A stretch of DNA of 64,000 nt from Massilia aurea. GTDB taxonomy: Bacteria > Pseudomonadota > Gammaproteobacteria > Burkholderiales > Burkholderiaceae_D. The stretch is from the NCBI RefSeq assembly GCF_014200505.1, contig NZ_JACHBX010000001.1:992001-1056000 (forward strand). The letters are read 5' to 3'. Numbering within the stretch: the first letter of the stretch is position 1; the number at the start of each line of letters is the position of its first letter. Positions 54,472 through 64,000 of this stretch are shown in pieces. The notes beneath the pieces are model-generated. The model had not been told where the DNA came from and did not search any database. It saw only the letters and a program-made list of their open reading frames with translations. The position numbers were made by a program, and so were the translations under genes.

Positions 54472-55104
54472 TCAGGCCCGCTTGCGCTGTGCAGGTTGCT
54501 CGTCGCGTGGCGGGGCCAGCACGATCGGTGCGGCGTTCTCCGGATACAGCGCCTGGCTGCCGACGTAGACGGCGCGGATGGCGTCCATGTCGCGCTCGAC
54601 GTCGCCGGTCGGCGTCATCGTGTCGACGAGGCTCAGCTCTTTCTTGCCGTAGTCAAAACGCACCAGCACCATCGGCACGTTGGCCGTCACGGCCAGGTGG
54701 TAGAAGCCGCTTTTCCAGTTGGGACGGTAGGCGCGCGTGCCTTCCGGCGTAATACCGATCCAGAACGATGGCGCAGCGAGCATCGTGTCGGCCAGCTGAC
54801 GCGTCGCGCCCATCGGTGCGCGGCGATCGACCGGGACGCCGCCCCAGTGGCGCATCAGGCGGCCCATCGGTCCCCGGAACAGCGTGTCCTTGGCCAGCCA
54901 CTTGAACTGCGTGCCCATGGCCCACGTGGCCAGCAGGCCGATCGGGAAATCCCAGTTCGACGTGTGCGGATAGATGACGCAGACGCCGTGCGGCCCTGGC
55001 AACGGTTTGAAGAACACCTTCCAGCCGAAACACTGCAGTACGCGCAGCGCCGCGCGCTGGCGCAGGGTGGGCAGGGCTGCAGGGCGCAGCAAGTAGTCGG
55101 TCAT
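54472..55104 (-). CDS. Lysophospholipid acyltransferase-like (PlsC) protein
   Basis: A 210-aa acyltransferase. The catalytic HX4D motif appears as VIYPHTSNWDFPIGLLATWA near residue 47, and the second family block as FWIGITPEGTRAYRPNWKSG near 118. It probably acylates lysophosphatidate or a related lipid. No membrane helix is obvious; the N-terminal helix (LRQRAALRVLQCFGWKVFFK) may associate with the membrane. Stand-alone gene. Confidence 0.83.
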   Translation of the reverse strand: MTDYLLRPAALPTLRQRAALRVLQCFGWKVFFKPLPGPHGVCVIYPHTSNWDFPIGLLATWAMGTQFKWLAKDTLFRGPMGRLMRHWGGVPVDRRAPMGATRQLADTMLAAPSFWIGITPEGTRAYRPNWKSGFYHLAVTANVPMVLVRFDYGKKELSLVDTMTPTGDVERDMDAIRAVYVGSQALYPENAAPIVLAPPRDEQPAQRKRA

Positions 55105-55289
55105 CGGGTCTCCGGAGGGTGGCGTCAGTCATCTGCAATGGTTGCAGTTCTCACGCTCGATAAAATCAAGCGTGCGATTCTAGCCCGGCCCGGAAGGGGG
55201 AACAAGCAAAATAGTGGTGACGGGTATGCGCTGTGGTTATCATGTCGTTGTCCGATTCACCACATTATGATGAGAAAAACACCGTTGTT

Positions 55290-55643
55290 ATGACCATGGC
55301 CATCACGATTTACCACAATGCCCGCTGCGGCATATCGCGCAACACGCTGGCCGCCATCCGCGACGCCGGGTACGAACCGCAGATCATCGACTACCTGGCC
55401 AACCCGCCAACACGAGACACGCTGACCCGCTTGATTGCCGATGCGGGCATCACGGTGCGCGAGGCCGTGCGCAGCAAGGAAGCGGTCTTTACCGAATCGG
55501 GACTGGACCAGCCGGACTCCAGCGACGCTGCGCTGCTGGACGCGATGGTCGCGCATCCGATTCTGATCGAACGGCCATTTGTCGTGACACCCAACGGCGT
55601 GCGGCTATGCCGTCCGTTCACACGCGTGCACGAGATTCTTTAA
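55290..55643 (+). CDS. arsC: Arsenate reductase (glutaredoxin-dependent), ArsC family
   Basis: A 117-aa thioredoxin-fold protein with active-site Cys in YHNARCGISRNTLAAIRDAG near residue 12 (classic form HNPxCSKSR). The substrate-binding arginines fit positions in REAVRSKEAVF, HPILIERPFVV and RLCRPFTRV. It should reduce arsenate using glutathione and glutaredoxin. ATG 55290, with ATG 55296 as alternative. No other ars genes are near, so it may be a general ArsC/Spx-type protein. Confidence 0.82.
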   Translation: MTMAITIYHNARCGISRNTLAAIRDAGYEPQIIDYLANPPTRDTLTRLIADAGITVREAVRSKEAVFTESGLDQPDSSDAALLDAMVAHPILIERPFVVTPNGVRLCRPFTRVHEIL

Positions 55644-56080
55644 GCGGGCCCGCCCACGATCACGGGCATGTATGTGTCCAGGAATGGCGCAGGCATGCGG
55701 CGCGGCCGGCCGCTCGAGAGTTCGATGCAGACCAGGTCCCAGCGGCCGCGCAGCACCGTGGCGCCATCGCTGTCGCGCACGAGCTGAAAGCGCCGTTCCA
55801 TCGACAGCTTGCCGTCGCCACCGACGAGCCAGGTGGCCAGGCGCAGCGCTTCCCCAACGAACGTGGGCAGCAGGTAATCGTATTCGCCGCGCCGGATTGC
55901 CATCGCCCGGTCCAGGCGCCGGTAGTCGTCGAGTGACAGGCCAAGGCTGTCGGAGTGCGCCCAGCCGGCCTGCTCGCACCAGCGCACGTACACGGCATTG
56001 TTGGTGTGGTTCAGGCCATCGATGTCGCCGGCCTGCGGCGTCACCGCCAGGATGAACGGTTGCGGATAATCCCAGTCCAA
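55640..56080 (-). CDS. Acyl-CoA thioesterase (YbgC/4HBT hotdog family)
   Basis: A 146-aa hotdog protein. The catalytic-region motif is AGDIDGLNHTNNAVYVRWCE near residue 20 (consensus D-DxxGHVNNxxYxxxxE), followed by GEYDYLLPTFVGEALRLATW and MERRFQLVRDSDGATVLRGR. The start is probably TTG 56080, eight bases after GGAGA; a longer TTG-initiated frame to 56113 is possible. Convergent with arsC, overlapping it by four bases. Confidence 0.83.
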   Translation of the reverse strand: MDWDYPQPFILAVTPQAGDIDGLNHTNNAVYVRWCEQAGWAHSDSLGLSLDDYRRLDRAMAIRRGEYDYLLPTFVGEALRLATWLVGGDGKLSMERRFQLVRDSDGATVLRGRWDLVCIELSSGRPRRMPAPFLDTYMPVIVGGPA

Positions 56081-56174
56081 TGTGTTGTCTCCGTGAGCGG
56101 CATGGGGCCGCAAGCGGCTATTTTACGGCAGGGCGGGGTGGCGGTGGATGGCGACTGTGCTGCCTGTCAGTGGC

Positions 56175-56960
56175 TCAGTCGGGTTTGAACTCCACGCGGG
56201 TCGGGCATCGAACCGTGCCAGCGAAGCCGCCACCACCGGCCTTGTCGAACAGCGCCGCGCCGCCAGCCTGAGCGCCGAACGGGCTTGGCCTGATGTCGCC
56301 GCCAGTCCGGCACCAGGTGCGCCCGCCCTGGCGGAAACGGTACACGACAACGCCGTCCGGCGCCGTATAACTTTCCGATGTCAGCGTGCGCGAGGTGTCC
56401 ACGCGGGCGTCGCCGACGGCCTGTGCAAAGCGCTGCCACTTGTTGTCGCCTGGGTCGAGCGGCGCCAGCTTCCCCTTGCGCAGCTCGTGGTCGACCGCGC
56501 CTGCCGTGCGCTTGCCGCGGCTGGCCAGGCTGTCGTCGCCTGTGGCAATGCGTTCTTGTGCTGATGCTGAAGGGGTGGGGAAATGATCTGCAGCAGGTTC
56601 GCTCATGGCCGGAGGCGGCGCGGTGTCAGCAGGCGCTGGCGTGATCGGTTGTAGCGCCACTGTCGACGCGGCAGGAGCGGCGCGCGCAGGAATTGCTTGC
56701 GCTGCGCGCGGTCGTGGTGACGCTGCGGCAGCGGGTGCAGCGGGTGCAGCGGGTGCAGCGGGTGCAGCGGAAGAACGCGAAGGCGCAGGCGCCAGCACTG
56801 CCACCACGATGAATTCACGGGGCGCCGGCAGATCTGCCGGCAGCACCCGCACGCCCGTCGCCTGCAACCACGACCAGCCCAGCAGCAGGTGCAGGCCAAG
56901 GGTGACTACAAGCGGCCAGCCGGGCGAGCGGCGTGGCGTCAGGACCCCGGCAGCCAGCAT
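56175..56960 (-). CDS. Pro/Ala-rich membrane-anchored hypothetical protein
   Basis: A 261-aa protein. One hydrophobic helix at residues 15-36 (WPLVVTLGLHLLLGWSWLQ) anchors it, followed by a 100-residue low-complexity region rich in Ala and Pro (encoded in part by a 9-bp tandem repeat), and a C-terminal folded part from residue 165 (YTAPDGVVVYRFRQGGRTWC; CPTRVEFKPD) with two cysteines. The layout recalls TonB-like periplasm-spanning proteins, but no TonB C-terminal signature is seen. It ends 61 bases before the thioesterase start and starts seven bases after pepN ends. Confidence 0.72.
   Translation of the reverse strand: MLAAGVLTPRRSPGWPLVVTLGLHLLLGWSWLQATGVRVLPADLPAPREFIVVAVLAPAPSRSSAAPAAPAAPAAPAAAASPRPRAAQAIPARAAPAASTVALQPITPAPADTAPPPAMSEPAADHFPTPSASAQERIATGDDSLASRGKRTAGAVDHELRKGKLAPLDPGDNKWQRFAQAVGDARVDTSRTLTSESYTAPDGVVVYRFRQGGRTWCRTGGDIRPSPFGAQAGGAALFDKAGGGGFAGTVRCPTRVEFKPD
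56728..56772. repeat. Five tandem copies of a 9-bp unit
   Basis: GCAGCGGGT repeated four times plus a fifth copy GCAGCGGAA. It codes for a Pro-Ala-Ala repeat on the minus strand within the low-complexity linker of the preceding gene. Such repeats change copy number easily. Confidence 0.9.
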
Positions 56961-56967
56961 GCGGCGA

Positions 56968-59622
<2,655 letters not shown>

Positions 59623-59742
59623 TGAAAATCCTCTCTCGGTAGGCGCATCGAGACGTGCGCACAGTAACAATCTAACAATCGCGCAAGAATATCACTAACG
59701 TTCGTGGCTGGACACCCATCACGATGATCCTTTTTCACGCAT

Positions 59743-59761
59743 GCATATGGCATACATATGC
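59743..59761. promoter_or_regulatory. Palindromic element upstream of pepN
   Basis: GCATATG-GCATA-CATATGC is a perfect 7-bp inverted repeat with a 5-base spacer, 121 bases upstream of the pepN start. It could be an operator; no regulator is suggested by neighbours. Confidence 0.4.
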
Positions 59762-59789
59762 TTCATCCAAGCGTCAATACGAAAAAAAA

Positions 59790-60858
59790 GGCGCAGTCAA
59801 CATTATCTGTTGATGACGCCGACAGCGATGCAGAACAACTGTTCTGCGGAACTGACCCGCCCACCATCCAAGGCCCAGCGCCATCCCAGGTAATTGGGCA
59901 GGTAGCGCGATGCCACCCCGCGAAAGCCCAGTAGCCAGGCCTTGAAGCACCCGTGGTAGGCGTTCACGTTCTGTACGTGGATAGCGCGGCTGCCCGAATG
60001 CCTGACGCGCACGCCGGCGCGCAGATTGACGGTCTCGTGCGCAATACTGTGCTTGCGTGCAAAGGCCCGGTACGCGGCGTGGCTGTCGGTGACCAGGAGC
60101 GCCTGCGGATCAAGCCTGGGTAGCAAATCGCGTTCGAGTTGGGTGGCAGTCAGTGCGCCACGGCCAGTAACGGCATCGATGGTGCGGCCATTCCGGTCGC
60201 GCGCCACCAGGATGCAATCGAGATGGCGGGAAATACCAGGCTTGGGCGCGCGGCCGCCTCGTCGGCGTGGCGGGCGGTCGAGCGTGCGTGATCCTTTTTG
60301 CGATTCGAGGAGGAATGTTTCATCGGCCTCCACGATGCCGTTGAGCGATGCAGGCCGGTCGAGCTTGACCCATTCGAGAAAGCGGTGGCGCCACCGGAAT
60401 GCCGTGTTGCGGTGTACGCCGACCTGGTCTGCGCCCTTGCGCACGGACAGTGAATCGAGCAGCACCTGCGAATACGCGAGCCATTTGGCCTTGTGCCTGA
60501 GTCGTGCTAGCGGCGTGCCGCTCAGGTCGTTGAACGTGCGGCCACAAGCGCAGCAGCGAAAGCGCTGCAGGTCGTTGGCGAATCCGTGCCGATTGCAGCG
60601 TTCGTTGCCACAACTGGGGCAGCAGCGCGCTGGCGCTCTGGCTTGCGCGATCAGTGCAACTACCTGGTCGAGGCCAGCTGCGGGATGCAGGGCGTCGAGC
60701 ACTTGCCGGCGCTGTGGCTGATTCAGCGCTGGCAACCTGGCAAACCAGTTCTTGAAACGAGGCGCTTTCATGATCGACTCCTGACGCTGGGGACAGGCGT
60801 TGGACCATGGGACCGCTGATCAGTTCATAGCTCGGCTCTATTTAACGCTGACTGCGCC
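59790..60858 (-). mobile_element. IS1595-family insertion sequence, copy 2 (1069 bp)
   Basis: Terminal repeats GGCGCAGTCAACATTA (left in the window) and GGCGCAGTCAGCGTTA (complement of the right) agree at 14 of 16 positions. It is flanked by eight A on each side (59782-59789 and 60859-60866), a perfect 8-bp duplication. The eight A are the T-tract (minus strand) of the terminator after the Old Yellow Enzyme gene. Same length as copy 1 and same orientation relative to the terminated gene. Both ends look functional, so this copy is the better candidate for an active element. Confidence 0.95.
59803..60771 (-). CDS. IS1595-family transposase, copy 2
   Basis: 322 aa, the same architecture as copy 1: zinc ribbon CCPSCGNERCNRHG...CCACGRTFNDLSGT, helix-turn-helix VRKGADQVGVHRNTAFRWRH, catalytic Asp in GIVEADETFLLESQKG and LLVTDSHAAY, third position NVNAYHGCFKAWLLGFRGVA. 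Full length with no frameshift. Differences from copy 1 are spread evenly, so the two are diverged relatives and not a recent duplication. Confidence 0.93.
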   Translation of the reverse strand: MKAPRFKNWFARLPALNQPQRRQVLDALHPAAGLDQVVALIAQARAPARCCPSCGNERCNRHGFANDLQRFRCCACGRTFNDLSGTPLARLRHKAKWLAYSQVLLDSLSVRKGADQVGVHRNTAFRWRHRFLEWVKLDRPASLNGIVEADETFLLESQKGSRTLDRPPRRRGGRAPKPGISRHLDCILVARDRNGRTIDAVTGRGALTATQLERDLLPRLDPQALLVTDSHAAYRAFARKHSIAHETVNLRAGVRVRHSGSRAIHVQNVNAYHGCFKAWLLGFRGVASRYLPNYLGWRWALDGGRVSSAEQLFCIAVGVINR

Positions 60859-60886
60859 AAAAAAAACAGGACCCGCAGGTCCTGTT
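60859..60886 (-). terminator. Rho-independent terminator of the Old Yellow Enzyme gene, target of IS copy 2
   Basis: On the minus strand AACAGGACC / GGTCCTGTT (9 bp) with loop TGCG, followed by eight T residues, which are also the IS target duplication. Confidence 0.9.
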
Positions 60887-60943
60887 CGAAGAAGCGCCGC
60901 CCCTCGCCGGCGATAGCGGGCGAGGGCGCGGAGAAAGGGATGC

Positions 60944-62005
60944 TTACACCGTGGCCGGCAGCGCCGGATAATCGGTGTAGCCAGTTGCGCCCGGATGGTA
61001 GAACGTGTCCGGGTTCGGCTTGTTGAGCGGTGCGTTCAGTTGCAGGCGTTCCACCAGGTCCGGGTTGGCGATGTACAGCTGGCCCCACGAGACGGCATCG
61101 GCCGTGCCGCTGGCGATCAGTTCCTCGGCCTGTTCCTTGCTCAGCTGCTGGTTCGCGATCCACACGCCGCCGAATTCTTTCTTGATCATCGGACCCAGTT
61201 CGTCCGGGCTTTGGCCTTCGCGGGTGAAGATGAACGCGATCTTGCGGCGGCCCAGTTCACGCGCCACGTAGCCGAAGGTTTCGGCCGGCGTCGAGTCGCC
61301 CATGTCGTGCGAGTCGCGTGCCGGCGCCAGGTGCATGCCGACACGGTCGGCGCCCCAGACGTCGATGCAGGCATCGGTCACTTCCAGCAGCAGGCGTGCG
61401 CGGTTTTCGATCGAGCCGCCATATGCGTCGGTGCGCTGGTTGGTCGAATCCTGCAGGAACTGGTCGAGCAGGTAGCCATTGGCGCCGTGGATTTCCACGC
61501 CGTCGAAGCCGGCCAGCTTGGCATTCTCGGCGCCCTTGCGGTAGGCCGACACGATGCCCGGAATTTCTTCGATGTCCAGCGCGCGCGGGGTGACGTATTC
61601 ACGCTTCGGGCGCAGCAAGCTCACGTGGCCGTCCGGCTTGATCGCCGATGGGGCCACTGGCAGCTGGCCGTCCAGGAACGACGGGTCGGAGATGCGGCCG
61701 ACGTGCCACAGCTGCAAAAAGATGCGGCCGCCGGCAGCGTGCACGGCGTCGGTCACGAGCTTCCAGCCTTCGACCTGTTCGTCGGACCAGATGCCCGGCG
61801 TGTCGGCGTAGCCCACGCCCATCGGGGTGACCGAGGTGGCTTCGGACAGGATCAGGCCTGCCGACGCGCGCTGCACATAGTATTCGGCCATCAGGGCATT
61901 GGGGACACGGCCGGCATCGGCGCGCGAGCGGGTCAGCGGCGCCATGACAATGCGGTTTGGCCATTCGAGGGCGCCGACCTTGATCGGATCAAACATGGTA
62001 GTCAT
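60944..62005 (-). CDS. Old Yellow Enzyme-family alkene reductase (NemA-like)
   Basis: A 353-aa FMN-dependent TIM barrel. Start FDPIKVGALEWPNRIVMAPL-TRSRAD is typical; substrate-binding His-Asn pair in GVEIHGANGYLLDQFLQDST near residue 180 with the classic tyrosine-containing block DQFLQDSTNQRTDAYGGSIE. It reduces activated alkenes and nitro compounds with NADPH. AGGAAAA precedes ATG 62005. The ArsR gene lies immediately upstream (nine bases), same strand, so the two form an operon controlled by the palindrome at 62345-62368. Confidence 0.92.
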   Translation of the reverse strand: MTTMFDPIKVGALEWPNRIVMAPLTRSRADAGRVPNALMAEYYVQRASAGLILSEATSVTPMGVGYADTPGIWSDEQVEGWKLVTDAVHAAGGRIFLQLWHVGRISDPSFLDGQLPVAPSAIKPDGHVSLLRPKREYVTPRALDIEEIPGIVSAYRKGAENAKLAGFDGVEIHGANGYLLDQFLQDSTNQRTDAYGGSIENRARLLLEVTDACIDVWGADRVGMHLAPARDSHDMGDSTPAETFGYVARELGRRKIAFIFTREGQSPDELGPMIKKEFGGVWIANQQLSKEQAEELIASGTADAVSWGQLYIANPDLVERLQLNAPLNKPNPDTFYHPGATGYTDYPALPATV

Positions 62006-62014
62006 CTTGTTTTC

Positions 62015-62311
62015 CTAGATTGCGTCGTTCAATTGGGCGAGGAAGGCCGCAATGGCTTCCTCGTTGCGATGATAAAAAACCCACTGGCCGACCCGGCGCG
62101 TGCCCACCAGGCCCGTGCGCTGCAGCGTGGCCAGGTGCGCCGACACGGTCGACTGCGACAGGCCGGTGCGCTGATCGATCAGCTTGCAGCACACACCCAT
62201 CTCGAGCGGGTGTTCCTGCTCGCTGAAGTGCAACTGCGGATCCTTCAGCCACTGCAGGATCTGGCGCCGCACCGGGTTGGCCAGGGCCTTGTGGATCGCG
62301 TCGATGTCCAT
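62015..62311 (-). CDS. ArsR/SmtB-family transcriptional regulator
   Basis: A 98-aa winged-helix regulator: MDIDAIHKALANPVRRQILQ at the start, then the DNA-recognition region LIDQRTGLSQSTVSAHLATL-QRTGLVGTRRVGQWVFYHRN. A vicinal cysteine pair sits just before the recognition helix (MGVCCKLID), a possible sensor site for thiol-reactive compounds or metals. ATG 62311 follows AAGGAA; the open frame further upstream is not used. It probably represses itself and the adjacent Old Yellow Enzyme gene and lifts repression when electrophiles modify the cysteines, which is inference. Confidence 0.87.
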   Translation of the reverse strand: MDIDAIHKALANPVRRQILQWLKDPQLHFSEQEHPLEMGVCCKLIDQRTGLSQSTVSAHLATLQRTGLVGTRRVGQWVFYHRNEEAIAAFLAQLNDAI

Positions 62312-62344
62312 CGGTTGGTTCCTTATATCGGGATCTTTCGATCC

Positions 62345-62368
62345 GAATATCGTCATCTTACGATATTC
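62345..62368. promoter_or_regulatory. Perfect palindromic operator upstream of arsR-type gene
   Basis: GAATATCGT-CATCTT-ACGATATTC: two 9-bp perfect inverted arms around a 6-base spacer, 34 bases before the ArsR start. Size and symmetry fit ArsR-dimer binding and autoregulation. A second, weaker repeat GGATCTTTCGATCC lies closer to the gene at 62330-62343. Confidence 0.75.
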
Positions 62369-62420
62369 AAAAAAAGTCTGCTGGCGGCGGCCCGATTTTC
62401 GCTTTAGGGCCGGCTGCGGC

Positions 62421-62495
62421 CTGGCGCTGCGCTTGCTGGCGATTGCGCTGATCATCAGCGGCATCGTGATGCTCAAACTGCTGTCGCCGGCGTGA
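62421..62495 (+). pseudogene. Remnant resembling the last helix of an SMR-type transporter
   Basis: The plus-strand frame ends LALRLLAIALIISGIVMLKL-LSPA with a TGA at 62493. The pattern of a final helix followed by a two-to-four residue tail matches the C-terminus of small multidrug resistance proteins (…LIIAGIVxLKLxS). The upstream three helices are missing; only the ArsR promoter lies there. A short, uncertain similarity. Confidence 0.35.
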
Positions 62496-62498
62496 AGA

Positions 62499-63473
62499 TC
62501 AGTTCTGTTCGCGTCCGAATACCGGATTCGGGCGGGTGAGGTAATACCACTCGGTGTTGGCGGCAGCGCTGGCGGCCGGGAACAGGATGCGGCCGCCGAA
62601 TTCGGCGGTCACCGGCGTGCCGTCGGCGCGGGTGCCGATCAGTTCACCTTCGGCCACCGGATCGAAGCTTTTCCACGGACGCACGAACGCGTCATCCGCG
62701 TGCAGCTTGTCATGCACGACGACCATCGACAACGCTTCCATGGCATCGAAATCGACGGGCACGGGGTCGGGCGCGGCGATCAAGCCCAGGTGCGCCAGCG
62801 TATTCATGATCGCGCGGTACGCCACATCGGGCGCGGCCGGATCGTCGTGCTGGCCGGCTTCGAGCGTCAGCGCGTAGCCGCCTGTGCTGCGCATGTATTC
62901 GGTGGTGCCCACGCCGTAGCGCAGGACGGTTTCCAATTCATCAGCACTGCGGCTGCGGCGCTGCACGCCGTCGCCATAGGTCGCCAGCCAGCCATCGACG
63001 AAGCGGCGCACGCCCAGGCGGCGCGCCCACGCACGTTCTTTTTCGGCGTGGCGGAACGGCTGCAGCGTGCCGTCATTGTCGAGCGGACCAACCATCACGA
63101 ACGGCTCGCCCGTGGCGGCAAACGAGTGAATATCGAGCAGCACGTCGTGCTGGCCGAGCAGGGGGCACAGCCAGTTCGCGATCTGGTCTTCGAAATCTTG
63201 TGGGTTCGCTTTCGGGAACAGATCGCGGTTCAGGTTACGGTCGCCATTGCGCGTGACCTGCTGGTACGCCAGCGGATTGACGATCGGGACGAACGTCACG
63301 CTGCCGGCAGCAATGTGCAGCGCGCCGCTGTCGATCTCGTCCATCACGCGCCGGATGGCTTTGGTGCCGCACACCTCGTTGCCGTGGGTCGCGCCCATGA
63401 TGATGACGCGCGGACCCGGCTGCAGGCCGGTGTAGTTGATGGATTTGAACTGGAACTGGCGGGGCGAAGTCAT
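62499..63473 (-). CDS. Succinylglutamate desuccinylase/aspartoacylase-family hydrolase
   Basis: A 324-aa M14-type zinc enzyme. The metal-binding motif is RVIIMGATHGNEVCGTKAIR near residue 28 (His and Glu ligands), arginine block NGDRNLNRDLFP near 77, third ligand His in VLLDIHSFAATGEPFVMVGP near 115. Such enzymes release the amino acid from N-acyl or succinyl derivatives. No arginine-catabolism genes accompany it, so the substrate is open. Confidence 0.87.
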   Translation of the reverse strand: MTSPRQFQFKSINYTGLQPGPRVIIMGATHGNEVCGTKAIRRVMDEIDSGALHIAAGSVTFVPIVNPLAYQQVTRNGDRNLNRDLFPKANPQDFEDQIANWLCPLLGQHDVLLDIHSFAATGEPFVMVGPLDNDGTLQPFRHAEKERAWARRLGVRRFVDGWLATYGDGVQRRSRSADELETVLRYGVGTTEYMRSTGGYALTLEAGQHDDPAAPDVAYRAIMNTLAHLGLIAAPDPVPVDFDAMEALSMVVVHDKLHADDAFVRPWKSFDPVAEGELIGTRADGTPVTAEFGGRILFPAASAAANTEWYYLTRPNPVFGREQN

Positions 63474-63682
63474 GGGCGATATGGGCAGTTGAAATAGTGG
63501 CGATATTCTATCGGTAAACTCAGCGCATCACGCAACTTGCTGCAGGCCCGAATGCGCTGGTCGATCGCTCGACACGTGGGGCAAAATCGGCGTTTCCTGG
63601 TGCTGCCGGATGCACGCAGGCGCGGTGGTCGAGATGGCCAGTGGACGGTGCATTCGTCGATAACTTGTGGCATAGTGGGTGC

Positions 63683-63889
63683 ATGAAAGCGCTCAAAAGC
63701 AAACTGGCGTCGCAGCTCTTGGCTGATCCTCAAGCAAGTGATCAGCTGCTCGATTTCGTGCTCGGCAAAACTGCGCGCGCGGGTGTCCAGAAATCCGCCG
63801 TGACCGGTCAGTTCGTTATTCGTGGCGAGGACGGCCGCCCTGTGCAGGTCAGTGCAAGAGTCGTGCCGAACGCGTCAAAAGCAGCCTAA
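63683..63889 (+). CDS. Small hypothetical protein
   Basis: A 68-aa protein from ATG 63683 (MKALKSKLASQLLADPQASD start). The second half reads KSAVTGQFVIRGEDGRPVQV, a TGxFV pattern common in short uncharacterised, sometimes toxin-antitoxin-linked proteins. It is followed 14 bases later by the start of a membrane protein on the same strand. No further assignment. Confidence 0.5.
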   Translation: MKALKSKLASQLLADPQASDQLLDFVLGKTARAGVQKSAVTGQFVIRGEDGRPVQVSARVVPNASKAA

Positions 63890-63903
63890 CGTGATCGTTA
63901 CCA

Positions 63904-64000
63904 ATGAACCTGGCGCTGCCTGCGTTAATCGCATTTCTGGTACTGCTACCAGGATTCGTATTTCGTAGTGGGCTTAAACGGACAGAGAGCGAGTCACTTG
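63904..64000 (+). CDS. Partial membrane protein at the right window edge
   Basis: ATG 63904 opens MNLALPALIAFLVLLPGFVF-RSGLKRTESESL and remains open to the end. A single N-terminal membrane helix followed by a basic residue cluster is all that is visible; the rest lies outside. No family claim. Confidence 0.5.
   Translation, partial: MNLALPALIAFLVLLPGFVFRSGLKRTESESL

Noticed and set aside
56728..56772. Possible CRISPR-like repeats
   Set aside because: The units are 9 bp, contiguous and coding, with no spacers; no CRISPR array is visible anywhere in the window.
63470..63733. Minus-strand frame with RFCPTCRAIDQRIRAC
   Set aside because: A Cys-pair is suggestive, but the frame has no ribosome site and overlaps the better plus-strand start; not supportable.

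Overview
The window is GC-rich, densely packed chromosomal DNA from a betaproteobacterium, most likely an Oxalobacteraceae/Burkholderiales soil or water genus such as Massilia, Duganella or a relative. This placement is inference. It rests on the protein flavour (TonB receptor, YfiR and hybrid kinase locus; many GGDEF and PAS kinases; Ku and LigD; a complete urease operon; type II NADH dehydrogenase) and on the base composition, not on a 16S gene.

Layout. 1-2.9 kb: a minus-strand copper/heavy-metal operon (Cys/His-rich secreted protein, His-rich periplasmic protein, CusC/TolC-type lipoprotein, Tat-exported multicopper oxidase running off the left edge). 3.0-6.7 kb: a small unknown gene, a Pat/YfiQ-type acetyltransferase and a small membrane protein. 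6.8-9.4 kb: a visibly AT-richer island holding an IS6-family remnant, the broken 3' end of a VRR-NUC-like nuclease effector, a DUF3396 type VI immunity gene, a second broken toxin-like 3' end directly abutting a putative second immunity gene, and an orphan SOS (LexA) box. 9.8-21.1 kb: rhlE, a lipid/glycan modification trio (glycosyltransferase, VTT membrane protein, ArnT-like transferase), an outer-membrane barrel, a LytS/LytTR pair, ndh, a small histidine kinase, a hemerythrin and an unknown small protein. 21.2-22.2 kb: IS1595-family element, copy 1. 22.3-32.2 kb: a signalling block (response regulator-GGDEF, a 1008-aa hybrid kinase, a PAS-receiver protein, then TonB receptor, YfiR and hybrid kinase). 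32.3-33.8 kb: four identical tRNA-Arg(ACG) genes, each with its own promoter and terminator, with a NUDIX gene and an 81-bp miniature derivative of the IS between them. 33.9-45.4 kb: a 1296-aa propeller-sensor kinase, a 2-hydroxyacid dehydrogenase, ligD convergent with an SDR-ku-membrane protein operon, and a GGDEF protein. 45.5-51.2 kb: ureDABCEFG plus a HupE/UreJ protein. 51.3-59.6 kb: SulP transporter, LysR/SnoaL pair, PlsC-like acyltransferase, ArsC, thioesterase, a Pro/Ala-rich protein and aminopeptidase N. 59.8-60.9 kb: IS1595 copy 2. 60.9-64 kb: Old Yellow Enzyme and ArsR regulator with a perfect palindromic operator, an SMR-like remnant, an aspartoacylase-family enzyme, a small unknown and a partial membrane protein.

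The most interesting signal is the placement of the IS1595-family element. Both full copies (each 1069 bp, flanked by 8-bp duplications TTTTTTAT and AAAAAAAA) sit in the T-tract directly after a rho-independent terminator hairpin, and both are in the same orientation relative to the terminated gene. The 81-bp deletion derivative of the same element abuts the T-tract of a tRNA-Arg terminator. The two full transposases are clearly diverged, so this looks like target preference for intrinsic terminators rather than a recent duplication. The second point of interest is the decayed effector/immunity island at 6.8-9.1 kb, where intact immunity-type genes follow broken toxin C-termini.
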